A stretch of 64,000 bases of DNA, taken from Cryobacterium sp. PH31-L1. Lineage in GTDB: Bacteria > Actinomycetota > Actinomycetes > Actinomycetales > Microbacteriaceae. The position numbers and the translations under genes were made by a program. The notes beneath the pieces were generated by a model, which worked only from the letters and a program-made list of their open reading frames with translations, searched no databases and was not told where the DNA came from. The DNA is taken from positions 186,001 through 250,000 of the forward strand of contig NZ_JASISM010000005.1 in NCBI RefSeq assembly GCF_030063145.1, written 5' to 3'. This document shows, one piece after another, positions 1-8,203 of this stretch. Each line of letters opens with the position of its first letter. The first letter of the stretch is position 1.

Positions 1-748
1 GGGCTGCGATATCGCCGACGTCGACGAGATCGACCGGCAGTCGGCTGGCAGTGCCGAGAAACGCCGCCTGCACGTCGTCCTCCAGACCGAACACAACGGA
101 TGCCGCCACCACATACTTCTGCGGCGCAATACGTTGCAGGTGCGATTCCACTGACGCGTCCACGGCCGCCCGAAGCACGACGGGGCTGCGGGTGAGCCAG
201 CCCACCGCATCGAACCGTGGCGCGAGCGGCAGCAGTCCACTGCGATTCACGGCGTCCTGGGTGCTCCGAAGGCCCCACAAACCTTGGTACGACGCGGGCA
301 CGCGGATGGACCCAGCGGTGTCGGTGCCGAGACCGATGTCGGCGTGGCCGAGCGCGACCGCTGCGGCAGGACCGCTCGACGACCCGCCGGGCAGGCCAGC
401 GGGCACCCGCGGGTTCGGCGGGGTGCCGTAGTGCACGTTGGCTCCGGCGATGCTGTAGGCGAATTCGTCGGTCTGAGCGATACCGCGCACACTGGCGCCG
501 GCGCCGAGGAGGGACCGCAGGGCCGGGGCGCTTTCCGTCGCAACGGACTGCTCGCGCAGGTACTCCGGAATGCCCGCGCCAACAGCAAAACCGGCCACGT
601 CATAGAGGTCTTTGACGGCGACGGTCAAACCGTGCAGCGGGGCGCCGGTTTCGCAGCCGGATTCGCTGCCGATCAGCGGGTTGCCGAGTACCCGCCAGAC
701 GCTGGTGTCGAAGGCCGGCACCGCTGCCGAGCGCGCCGAATCAACCAC
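1..748 (-). CDS. Amidase-signature hydrolase, 3' end cut by the window edge
   Basis: Visible are 249 codons from a GTG start at 748; the gene runs out past base 1. The amidase-signature Ser-cisSer-Lys triad is readable: lysine in the motif VAVKDLYDV (about residue 46), the serine-rich GLPGGSSSGPA loop, and the nucleophile region GTDTAGSIRVPA. Family members hydrolyse an amide to acid and ammonia; the substrate cannot be told. The GTG start overlaps the last 8 bases of the upstream acetamidase/formamidase gene, so the two are probably co-translated for amide use. The start is inferred from that overlap and from the protein reading sensibly from its first residues. Confidence 0.85.
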   Translation of the reverse strand, partial: MVDSARSAAVPAFDTSVWRVLGNPLIGSESGCETGAPLHGLTVAVKDLYDVAGFAVGAGIPEYLREQSVATESAPALRSLLGAGASVRGIAQTDEFAYSIAGANVHYGTPPNPRVPAGLPGGSSSGPAAAVALGHADIGLGTDTAGSIRVPASYQGLWGLRSTQDAVNRSGLLPLAPRFDAVGWLTRSPVVLRAAVDASVESHLQRIAPQKYVVAASVVFGLEDDVQAAFLGTASRLPVDLVDVGDIAA

Positions 749-1826
749 GAAAGTCGGCTACTCGAATGCGGGCGTGCACGCCGGTGACCCGGTCGACCAC
801 CTGCGAGATGTTGAAGTCGGTCGCGGCGCTGAGATAGGCGTAGGCGAGGGTGCGATCCATGCCGTAGCGGGCGGCGAGCAGGTTGATTGCCGCCCGCACG
901 CACTCGCGCACGGCCTCGTCGAGGTCGACGTTCAGCCCGGTCGGCACGAGAAAATCCTTCGTCTCGGCGAGTGGGCCGACGATCAAGCCGAACTTGGCGA
1001 GGGCATCCGCCTGGCTGATCACGTCGAAACGTACCCTGACGCGTAGGGAGGCCTCCATGGCCGTCAGGGCGACCTCGCCGTCGCCCTGGGCGAAGTGTGG
1101 GTCGCCGACGTAGGCGAGTGCGCCGGGAACCTGCACCGGCAGGTACAACGACGACCCGACGGTGAGCAGATTGATATCGAGGTTGCCGCCGTGCGAGCCC
1201 GGCGGCACGGAATGCGCCCGCACGTCGCCCGCGACGGCGACGCCCATGATGCCGAGGAACGGGTTCAGGGGAAATCGCACCACCCGGTCGGCGCCGGGAT
1301 GGAGCGGCAGTGTGCCCACCTGACGGCCCTCGAATTCCTCAACGGCCGCGAACACGCTCACATTTTCGGTACCGAGCGGATACTCGCCCGGCAGGGCGCC
1401 GCGACCGTGCCGGTTGGAGATGATTCCGTAGGGCACGCGTGGTGTCGCCTCGAGCACGGTCATTTTGAGCAGGTCGCCGGGCAGGGTCCCGCTCACGTGG
1501 ATCGGGCCCGTTACTACGTGCGGGCCGTCGCTGCCCGGGTCGCGGTCGATGTCCGAGGCGGCCAGTGCGACGGCGTCGTCGAGTACGAATTCGCGCGGCA
1601 CGCCGTGTCGGCCGAAGAACGCGGCCGGGTCGCGGCCCTGATCTTCGAGCACACCCTCATGGCTGATGGTGTCGATGACGACCTCGTCGCCCGACTCGAC
1701 GGTGATCACGCCGACGTCATTCGCGCAGGGCAGACGACCCCAGAGCACGGTATTGATCGTCGCCGGAAGGTAGTGCGTGGAGCCGATGTTGCCGCGCTGC
1801 GGCTGGAGAATCAAAGCGGACATCAT
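741..1826 (-). CDS. Acetamidase/formamidase family protein
   Basis: 361 residues, near the family's usual length. These cytoplasmic enzymes hydrolyse formamide or short aliphatic amides to ammonium and the acid (formate from formamide). Support comes from the stretches HEGVLEDQGRDP, GPIHVSGTLPGDLL and FPLNPFLGIMGVA, typical of the FmdA/AmdA fold. Its stop overlaps the start of the downstream amidase gene, forming an amide-degradation pair. Formate made here would suit the formate transporter and dehydrogenase further along. Whether formamide or acetamide is preferred cannot be decided from sequence. Confidence 0.85.
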   Translation of the reverse strand: MMSALILQPQRGNIGSTHYLPATINTVLWGRLPCANDVGVITVESGDEVVIDTISHEGVLEDQGRDPAAFFGRHGVPREFVLDDAVALAASDIDRDPGSDGPHVVTGPIHVSGTLPGDLLKMTVLEATPRVPYGIISNRHGRGALPGEYPLGTENVSVFAAVEEFEGRQVGTLPLHPGADRVVRFPLNPFLGIMGVAVAGDVRAHSVPPGSHGGNLDINLLTVGSSLYLPVQVPGALAYVGDPHFAQGDGEVALTAMEASLRVRVRFDVISQADALAKFGLIVGPLAETKDFLVPTGLNVDLDEAVRECVRAAINLLAARYGMDRTLAYAYLSAATDFNISQVVDRVTGVHARIRVADFRG

Positions 1827-1998
1827 GGCCTTCCAGACAAGCAGCGTGCCGAAGGATGCGTCGAGCGGCGCATCGTTGTTGATCCGGCGGGGGCCAGGCC
1901 GAATCGGTGCGCATCTTCACGCGTCAGGGTAGTAAATATTGGTGCTCTATCTGCGAGCGTATAGCGCCACGGCCAGTCACCCCCGTGGTGGGGGGATC

Positions 1999-2619
1999 AT
2001 GGCCGCCGAACGATTGGCCCGTACGATGGCAGGCATGCAGACGTCGCAGCCCGCCAGCCACGCCGCCGGGCTGGTGCTCGCCGCCGGAGCCGGCTCACGC
2101 TACGGTCAGCCGAAGGCGCTCGTGTACGACGACGCCGGGCGTTCCTGGCTTCAGCACGCCGTCGACGTGCTGACAGCAGGCGGATGCTCCCCCGTGATCG
2201 TGGTGCTGGGTGCGCGTGGGGCGGAGGCCGCGGCGCTGCTAGCGCCCGCGGCATCCGTTCTGCTCGTGCAGGCTACCGATTGGGCCGACGGGCTCTCTGC
2301 CTCGCTGCGTGCCGGGCTGCTCTGCGCTCTCGATCAGCCCGGTCTGACCAGCATCGCGGTGGTTCCGGTGGATGTGCCAGACCTGAACGCGGCGACCATT
2401 GCTCGGGTACTCGAAGCCAGCACCGAGAACAGTCTGCGCCAGGCCCGGTTCGCCGGGCAACCCGGTCACCCGGTCGTGATCGGCCGCGCACACTGGGAGC
2501 CCATCATCGCTGGTGCGACCGGTGACACCGGCGCCGGTCCCTACTTGCGCTCGCACTCGGCCAAGGCCGTCGAGTGCGGCGATCTCGGCACCGGACTTGA
2601 TGTCGACCGGCCGAACTGA
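1999..2619 (+). CDS. MobA/MocA-like NTP transferase (molybdenum cofactor maturation)
   Basis: The nucleotidyltransferase signature LVLAAGAGSRYGQPKAL near the N-terminus and the metal-binding VVPVDVPDL motif identify a MobA/MocA-like enzyme, which adds CMP or GMP to molybdopterin. Length (206 residues from this ATG) fits. The start is uncertain: ATG 1999 follows a GGTGGGGGGA purine run, but ATGs at 2026 and 2035 sit closer to the conserved core, and an ATG at 1939 is also in frame. It lies within 12 kb of moaA, fdhD and a molybdenum-dependent dehydrogenase, so cofactor maturation for that enzyme is the likely job. This is inference from context. Confidence 0.75.
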   Translation: MAAERLARTMAGMQTSQPASHAAGLVLAAGAGSRYGQPKALVYDDAGRSWLQHAVDVLTAGGCSPVIVVLGARGAEAAALLAPAASVLLVQATDWADGLSASLRAGLLCALDQPGLTSIAVVPVDVPDLNAATIARVLEASTENSLRQARFAGQPGHPVVIGRAHWEPIIAGATGDTGAGPYLRSHSAKAVECGDLGTGLDVDRPN

Positions 2620-2648
2620 ACCGTTCGTAAACTGCCGGGCCCACCTTA

Positions 2649-2686
2649 GGAAACCGGGACCACGATCTATCGTGGGCCCAGTTTCC
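2649..2686. terminator. Stem-loop between convergent genes
   Basis: Two 18-base arms (2649–2666 and 2669–2686) are complementary except for two mismatches and lie between the converging NTP transferase and glycosyltransferase genes. The innermost pairs must open to form a loop. There is no clear T-run, so a bidirectional terminator is inferred from position and stem strength. Confidence 0.5.
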
Positions 2687-2711
2687 AGGCTCGGGCCCGG
2701 AAATAGCGGGG

Positions 2712-4025
2712 CTAACGTCGGGCGGGCACCCGGGTGAGTGCCGCGTAGGCGCGCGACGCTCCGGACTGCAGGGTCAGGGATGCCGCGAGCGCGTCGAGGC
2801 GGGCGCGCGCGGAGCCGGTGAGGAGCAGCATCCGCTCGCAGGCCTCCCGCAGGCCGAGCACGGTCGCGGTGTTGGGCGGCAGAGACGTACCGAAGCCGGC
2901 GTCGTCGAGGGCGGTCGCCCCGGCGAACTGGTCGGTGGAGAACGGCAGCACGACGAGCGGCACCCCCTCGCGCATCGCCTCGGTGACCGAATTATTGCCG
3001 CCATGGGTCACGGCGAGGGCGGCATCCTGCAGCAAGCGCACCTGCGGCAGGAACCCGCGCACCAGCCAAGAGTCGGGGACGGGACCGAGCACGGTGGGGT
3101 CGGTCGCCCCGACAGCGAGAGCGACCCGCACCGGCAGGCCTCTCAGGGCGGCGGCAACGCGCGTAAGCACATCACCACGTACCGAGAGAAAACTTCCAAA
3201 GCTGACGTAGACCACGGGCAGGGAGTCTGAAGCCAGCCACGCCTCGACCTCGGGATCGACGGCTTCGGTGCGCACGGCCGAGCCGAGAAAGACGTGCGGC
3301 GACAGCGACATGGTGCGCTCGGCGGCGTGCAGCTCGGCCGGGTAGTTGAGCAGCAGCACGTCGCCGCACTCCTGGAAGGCGTCTCGGCTCGGCTTTGCCT
3401 GGGGGTCAAGCTCTCGCAGGGCGTCGTTCCACTGGGCGGTGAAGTCGTCGCGTACGGCCTCGCACTCGTCGTGGAGCAGGGCGAGTTCCGTGGCGGCGGG
3501 CGAGAACACGGCAGGCCAGGCCGGCGGGTAGCCGTAGACCTCGGTGCCAACCGGCAACGCCGACGGATGCCCGAGCACGACGTCGGCGTAGGGCACCTCG
3601 GCGCTGAGCAGCCCGAGCCGCGCGCTGAAAGCCAGGTGGTCGACGATGACTTGGTCCGGCTTCACCCGGGCGACGATGCGCTGCACCTCGCGGGCAATCT
3701 CCACCGGGTTGTAGAGCAGGTCGTTGCTGCGCGCCTCGGCTTGAAAACGCAGAGTGTCGACCATGCCGCGGCGGGTGGCATCGAAGAAGCCGCGCAGGGC
3801 ATCGTCTTCACCGACGGGCTGCTGTTCGGCCCGAATCGTGCCGGGGTTGGAACCGCGGCCTAGCTGCAGATTCTCCCGTTCGAATCCGAACGCGGTTACG
3901 ATGTCGGCCGTCGCGGGACCGGTCGCGACCACGACACGTTCGCCGGCCTGCGCCCAGGCGGTGCCAAGCGTGGCCAGCGGGTAGAGGTGCGAGGCGTAGT
4001 CGGGGCTGATGATCAGCAGGGTCAC
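2712..4025 (-). CDS. GT1 (UDP-glycosyltransferase/MGT-like) glycosyltransferase
   Basis: 437 residues with the GT-B architecture of family GT1. The C-terminal donor-binding region is clear: VYVSFGSFLSV, then VRGFLPQVRLLQDAALAVTH, then the HGG motif (THGGNNSVTEAMREG) and VLPFSTDQF. Such enzymes move a sugar from an NDP-sugar to a small acceptor such as a macrolide, carotenoid or lipid. Its start overlaps the stop of the upstream GT4 gene by 4 bp (ATGA), so the two are translationally coupled and probably act on the same glycoconjugate. The acceptor is unknown; there is no biosynthetic cluster next to it. Confidence 0.85.
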   Translation of the reverse strand: MTLLIISPDYASHLYPLATLGTAWAQAGERVVVATGPATADIVTAFGFERENLQLGRGSNPGTIRAEQQPVGEDDALRGFFDATRRGMVDTLRFQAEARSNDLLYNPVEIAREVQRIVARVKPDQVIVDHLAFSARLGLLSAEVPYADVVLGHPSALPVGTEVYGYPPAWPAVFSPAATELALLHDECEAVRDDFTAQWNDALRELDPQAKPSRDAFQECGDVLLLNYPAELHAAERTMSLSPHVFLGSAVRTEAVDPEVEAWLASDSLPVVYVSFGSFLSVRGDVLTRVAAALRGLPVRVALAVGATDPTVLGPVPDSWLVRGFLPQVRLLQDAALAVTHGGNNSVTEAMREGVPLVVLPFSTDQFAGATALDDAGFGTSLPPNTATVLGLREACERMLLLTGSARARLDALAASLTLQSGASRAYAALTRVPARR

Positions 4026-6277
4026 GAGACGCTCAATTCCCAGGCGATCGGCTCGCTGGCCACAGCAACGTCACGGTATACCTCCGTCAGGGTTGACGCC
4101 ATGGCTTCGATGGTAAACCTGTTCGCGACCATGCTGCGAGCCCGTGCCGCGTTGGCGCCACCATGCGCTCCCGCCGCCAGGGTCAGCGCGTCCGTGATGG
4201 AGTGGCCCAGGGCGTCGCCGTCACCGGTGTCGACGAGAAATCCGGTCACGCCGTGCTCAACGTAGGTCGCCGGTCCGCCGCCATTGGGCGCAACGACCGT
4301 TAGCCCGGTGGCCATAGCCTCGAGCAGGGCGATGCCGAACTCCTCTTTCATGCTCGCGCAGACGTATACCCCGAACGGAGCCGCGAGGCCGGGGCGTCCG
4401 TAGCGGGCGGCGGCCAACCAACGCGCGACCGTGTCGTTGGCGCGGTGTCCGGCCAGCAGCAGCCCCCGGGCCGATGTCGCCGTGCCCGTCACCGCGGCCT
4501 GCATACGCTGCAGCTCAATGCCCTCGTCACGCGACGGATGCTCGAGGTCACCACCCACAATCAGCAGGTTGGAACGAGCCTGCAGGCTCGGGTCGCCGCT
4601 CCACGCCTCGACCAGGGCGGCCATGCCCTTCACCCGGTGCAGTCGGCCGACGCTGATCAGCAGGGGCAAACCGCGCCGCTCGAGCGGGAGCGTACCGAGC
4701 AGGGCGTCGAGCTGATCGAAAGCCAGAGCGGCCGGTTCGGCCTCGGCCCTGGCGTGCGCCTCGCCGGTGACCAGCAGTCTGCCGCCGGTGAGACCGAGCG
4801 AGCCGAGGGCATCCGTTCTCGAACGGTCGATCACCGCGAGGTCGATGCCCTCGGGAATGACGGAATGCCGTTCGGGGTGCGCGTCGATGTCGATGCCGAT
4901 CAGCCGTTCGATGTCCTGCTGCAGTTGCGGGCGCGGAAAGAGCACGGTGTGGGCGGCATCCGCTGCCAAGCGCTGCACCAGGCGGGCACGAAACCAGAAG
5001 TGCTCGACGGCGTCGACCGAGCCGAAGTTGGCTCGGGTGAGGGCGCCGCTCGATTCGAGGGAATCGATCACGCCGTGCGGGTCGGGTGCCACGGTGAACA
5101 CCACCGGAATGTCGAGGTCGCGGGCGACCGTGGCCGCGGCGAGGCTGCCGACGTCGGCCATGCGCAGGTGAATGGCGTCAACCACGCCGGCCGAGCGCAG
5201 AATACGCCGGATGCCGCGCTCAGCCGCGATCCGGCGCGGCCAGGCGTCGATGGAGGGCACCGGGCCGCCGACGAAGGGCACTGCCGCGAACGAGTGTCCC
5301 GGCTGGGTCGATCCCACGTCGGCGAGGGCGTTGAGCGCGGACTCGTGGCTGCCGCGCGAGATAGTGATAACCCGGTCGATTCCGGCCGCCGCAGAGCCCG
5401 GTCCCCCGGCCGGACCGGCGACGAGGGCGTCGCCGAGGCGCACCAGCAGGGTGGCGATGCCGCCATTGTCGCCGGCGCCCACTTGGGAGAGTTCACCGTC
5501 GATGTCGGCGTGCAGGAACAACTGAGCGATTGTGGAGGTCTGGTTCCACGGGGCGTGCGCGGTGGCCGGTGCCGTGAGGTCGAACAGAGCCAGTCGGGCG
5601 ACGGCCGCGAGCTCATTGGCCTCGGCGCTGGTGTCTGCGGCATCCGCTTGCGAGAGCGCGCTGAGCAGCGAGATTATGGCAGGGTTGGAGGCTCGGTCGC
5701 CGAGGGCCGCGATCGCGGCCGCGCGGGTATGCAGGTCCTCGGTGGAGTCGGTGGCGACCCGACGTAAGAGCCGCTCTGGAACGCGGCCGGGAATGAGGCC
5801 GATGGTTTCGACCAGGCGGGCGCGGGCGTCCGCTTCGGTCGTGCCGAGCAGGGTGCCCTCAAGAAAGAGACCGACATGATCGGCGGCCGAGGTGCCCCAT
5901 TGCTCGAGCGTGCGCTGGGCGAGCATGCCGCTGAAACCGCCGCCGCGCACGAGCGTGACCAGTCCGGCGATGGCGTCGTAGCGGGGCAGCCGGGTGCCGA
6001 GTGCCCAGGCCGCGTGCTCGCGCAGGAAGGCCGCGTCGTGGTGCAACAGTGCCACGAGCACTTCGTCGGCCGAGTCGTCGAAGACCTGGGCGAGGGCGTG
6101 CACGGCCGCGATTGCAGTGAGTTGGTCGCTCGGGTCGGTCGCCGCCTGGGCCAGCAAGCGCACCGCCCGAACGCCGCCGTCGCGAGCGGCCGCGACCGTG
6201 AGGTCATCGGCCCGCCGAATTCCGTCGAGAATTGTGGCGGCAGAGCGCTGCTGGTCAAGGGCGGTGTGGGTGGCCAC
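4022..6277 (-). CDS. HEAT-repeat/GT4 glycosyltransferase fusion
   Basis: 751 residues, almost twice a plain GT4 enzyme. Roughly residues 10–215 are helical Ala/Leu-rich repeats of HEAT type, such as QLTAIAAVHALAQVFDDSADEV and AAFLREHAAWALG. From about residue 230 to the end is a GT-B glycosyltransferase of family GT4: LISVGRLHRVKGMAAL, LLIVGGDLEHP, and the donor-site EEFGIALLEAMATG followed by VVAPNGGGPATYVEHG. Translation starts at GTG, 10 bases after GGGGAGGAG. The repeat domain probably docks partner proteins or the GT1 enzyme encoded next. Substrate unknown; the sucrose-phosphate-synthase-like part is the closest general resemblance. Confidence 0.8.
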   Translation of the reverse strand: MATHTALDQQRSAATILDGIRRADDLTVAAARDGGVRAVRLLAQAATDPSDQLTAIAAVHALAQVFDDSADEVLVALLHHDAAFLREHAAWALGTRLPRYDAIAGLVTLVRGGGFSGMLAQRTLEQWGTSAADHVGLFLEGTLLGTTEADARARLVETIGLIPGRVPERLLRRVATDSTEDLHTRAAAIAALGDRASNPAIISLLSALSQADAADTSAEANELAAVARLALFDLTAPATAHAPWNQTSTIAQLFLHADIDGELSQVGAGDNGGIATLLVRLGDALVAGPAGGPGSAAAGIDRVITISRGSHESALNALADVGSTQPGHSFAAVPFVGGPVPSIDAWPRRIAAERGIRRILRSAGVVDAIHLRMADVGSLAAATVARDLDIPVVFTVAPDPHGVIDSLESSGALTRANFGSVDAVEHFWFRARLVQRLAADAAHTVLFPRPQLQQDIERLIGIDIDAHPERHSVIPEGIDLAVIDRSRTDALGSLGLTGGRLLVTGEAHARAEAEPAALAFDQLDALLGTLPLERRGLPLLISVGRLHRVKGMAALVEAWSGDPSLQARSNLLIVGGDLEHPSRDEGIELQRMQAAVTGTATSARGLLLAGHRANDTVARWLAAARYGRPGLAAPFGVYVCASMKEEFGIALLEAMATGLTVVAPNGGGPATYVEHGVTGFLVDTGDGDALGHSITDALTLAAGAHGGANAARARSMVANRFTIEAMASTLTEVYRDVAVASEPIAWELSVS

Positions 6278-6412
6278 GCTGACTCCTCCCCGCGAAAACT
6301 AACGCGGATCGATCACGGCGATTCGGGCTCGCCGCCAGTGAACGGGGATCTGTATCGGCCATTTCAGGCCGAGAACGTCACGAATCCGAGCGTCTGTGCG
6401 GCCGGATCAGAT

Positions 6413-6433
6413 TTAGCTAGCCGGGCTAGCTAA
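6413..6433. promoter_or_regulatory. Perfect 21-bp palindrome upstream of the glycosyltransferase pair
   Basis: TTAGCTAGC, spacer CGG, then GCTAGCTAA: 9-bp arms match perfectly. It lies about 136 bp upstream of the HEAT/GT4 start in otherwise empty DNA (6278–6510). It looks like a dimeric repressor operator, but no local regulator gene is paired with it. Confidence 0.5.
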
Positions 6434-6510
6434 TTCCCCACTCGTCATCATTGCATGAATCAGAAGACTTAAGCTGGGAGATTTCCAATTTTGAGGCCAA
6501 CCCCATCAAT

Positions 6511-6550
6511 ACAAATAGAGCCACGCCCCAATGAATGGAGCGTGGCTCTA
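6511..6550 (-). terminator. Rho-independent terminator of the OFA transporter operon
   Basis: An 11-bp perfect stem (6516–6526 paired with 6540–6550, core TAGAGCCACGC) with a 13-base loop. On the minus strand it is followed by a short U-rich tail (UUUGU). It lies 15 bases past the stop of the small transporter-associated ORF, so it ends that transcript. Confidence 0.8.
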
Positions 6551-6564
6551 AAAAGGAATGTGAT

Positions 6565-6666
6565 TTAGCCGAACAGAGCGGTCACCTTTGTGAGCGTTTG
6601 ATAGATGCCGAAGGCAAGCGGAATACCCACCAATGCCCAACCTACGATGAGTTGCAGGGTCTTCAT
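6565..6666 (-). CDS. MFS transporter small-subunit-like microprotein (33 aa)
   Basis: A 33-residue ORF, mostly a single hydrophobic helix (LQLIVGWALVGIPLAFGIYQTL), with a polar end. Its ATG overlaps the TGA of the upstream OFA transporter (ATGA), and a strong terminator follows its stop, so it is the second cistron of that transcript. Small one-helix proteins of this kind are annotated beside OFA-family oxalate/formate MFS genes as a small subunit. The role is presumed to be stabilising or modulating the transporter in the membrane. Identification rests on position, size and hydrophobicity. Confidence 0.75.
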   Translation of the reverse strand: MKTLQLIVGWALVGIPLAFGIYQTLTKVTALFG

Positions 6667-8057
6667 GCGCGCGCCTCCCGGGCTGCCGTGCCGACAAGCG
6701 GCTTTTCTGGTTCGTGGTAGTCGGAGTGAACCGGTCGTACAAAGAGGTTTGCCACGAAGCCGACGACGAGCAGCCCGACCATGGTGAGCAGGGCTGGCTG
6801 GTAGGCGGCGGCGGTCAACTCCCCCGGAGCACCCTGGGCGTCGAGGAACGAGTTCACGATGAGCGGCCCCGCGATGCCAGCAGCCGACCAGGCGGTCAAC
6901 AACCGACCGTGGATAGCACCCACCTGGAAGGTTCCGAACAGGTCACGCAGGTAGGCCGGCGCGGTGGCGAAACCGCCGCCGTAAAACGAGATGATGATGA
7001 AGGCCAGGACCACGTACAGTGCCGTCGTGCTCGGCCCGAACAGAGCCAACAGGAAATACAACACCGTGCCGACGCCGAGGTAGACCATGTAGATGTTCTT
7101 GCGCCCGGTTTTGTCCGAAGTGGCCGACCAGATGAAACGTCCGCCCATGTTCGCCAATGACAACAGGCCCACGAATCCACCCGCGACTACGGCCGAGACC
7201 AAAGAGTTGCCGTCGTTCTGCCGGAAGAAGTCCTGGATCATCGGGGCGGCCTGCTCGAGAATGCCTATGCCGGCAGTCACGTTGCAGAACAACACGACCC
7301 AGAGCAGCCAGAACTGGCGGGTGCGAATGGCGTTCCGGGCCGAAACGTGATTGGTCGTGACGAGCGCCTGCGCCTTCACCCGCGACGGATCGAACCCGGC
7401 CGGAGTCCACCCCGGCGCCGGCACCTTGATCGTGAAGGCGCCGAACATCATGTATGCGAGATAGATCACCGCGAGGGTGAGAAAGAGTTTGCCGACGGAA
7501 TCACCGCTGGCGACCCAGTTCGCCGATCCGGAATTCGGATCGTAGAAGCTGAGCAGGGCGGTTGAGACCGGGCTGGCGATGAGAGCTCCGCCACCAAAGC
7601 CCATGATGGCCATGCCGGTTGCGAGGCCCGGGCGGTCCGGAAACCACTTGATGAGTGTGGAAACCGGGGAGATGTAGCCGATCCCCAGCCCGATGCCGCC
7701 GATGAAACCGTAGCCGACATAGACCAACCAGAGCTGGTTGCTGAAGATTCCGAGAGAACCGATGAGGAATCCGCCGGACCAGAACAGCGCAGCGACGAAC
7801 ATCGCCTTGCGCGGCCCGTTCGTGTCTACCCAGGTGCCCATGATGGCCGCTGAGAGGCCGAGCATTACGATGGCGATCGAGAAGATGACCCCGATCTGAA
7901 CCAGGCTGGCATCAAAGTGCGCTACCAGCGCCGTTTTGTACACGCTCGTGGCGTAGGCCTGGCCGATGCAGAGGTGCACGGCCAGTGCTGCCGGCGGGAT
8001 GAGCCAGCGGTTGAATCCGGGTGGGGCGATGGTGCGGTCTCGATCGAGCCAGCTCAT
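6663..8057 (-). CDS. OFA-family MFS transporter (oxalate/formate antiporter type)
   Basis: 464 residues with about 12 hydrophobic segments. The OFA hallmarks are visible: IGQAYATSVYKTAL in helix 1, SAAIMGTWVDTNGPRKAMF, GIGYISPVSTLIKWFPDRPGLATGMAIMGFG in the middle, and ATSDKTGRKNIY in the central loop. It probably moves formate, oxalate or another small carboxylate across the membrane. It is divergent from the formate dehydrogenase gene across a 146-bp region carrying two palindromes, and it is translationally coupled to a 33-residue membrane microprotein. Formate as substrate is inferred from the dehydrogenase next door. Confidence 0.85.
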   Translation of the reverse strand: MSWLDRDRTIAPPGFNRWLIPPAALAVHLCIGQAYATSVYKTALVAHFDASLVQIGVIFSIAIVMLGLSAAIMGTWVDTNGPRKAMFVAALFWSGGFLIGSLGIFSNQLWLVYVGYGFIGGIGLGIGYISPVSTLIKWFPDRPGLATGMAIMGFGGGALIASPVSTALLSFYDPNSGSANWVASGDSVGKLFLTLAVIYLAYMMFGAFTIKVPAPGWTPAGFDPSRVKAQALVTTNHVSARNAIRTRQFWLLWVVLFCNVTAGIGILEQAAPMIQDFFRQNDGNSLVSAVVAGGFVGLLSLANMGGRFIWSATSDKTGRKNIYMVYLGVGTVLYFLLALFGPSTTALYVVLAFIIISFYGGGFATAPAYLRDLFGTFQVGAIHGRLLTAWSAAGIAGPLIVNSFLDAQGAPGELTAAAYQPALLTMVGLLVVGFVANLFVRPVHSDYHEPEKPLVGTAAREARA

Positions 8058-8098
8058 TGAGGTGTCCTTGCTGCCGGAAGGCGATAGCGACGTTGCTG

Positions 8099-8143
8099 TC
8101 GGATAAAAGCCTATCCGAATGTTTCAACCGAATTTTCTATTCG
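8099..8143. promoter_or_regulatory. Two palindromes in the transporter/formate dehydrogenase divergent promoter
   Basis: TCGGATA-N6-TATCCGA at 8099–8118 and CGAAT-N5-ATTCG at 8129–8143. Both inverted repeats are perfect, and they sit back to back between the divergent OFA transporter and formate dehydrogenase genes. They are likely binding sites for one or two regulators controlling both genes. The regulator is not identifiable here. Confidence 0.55.
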
Positions 8144-8203
8144 TAACGTGCCCATTTAACACTTTGAGGGTATTTCCCCCGAAGGGCAAGGCAGGATAGA
8201 CCT

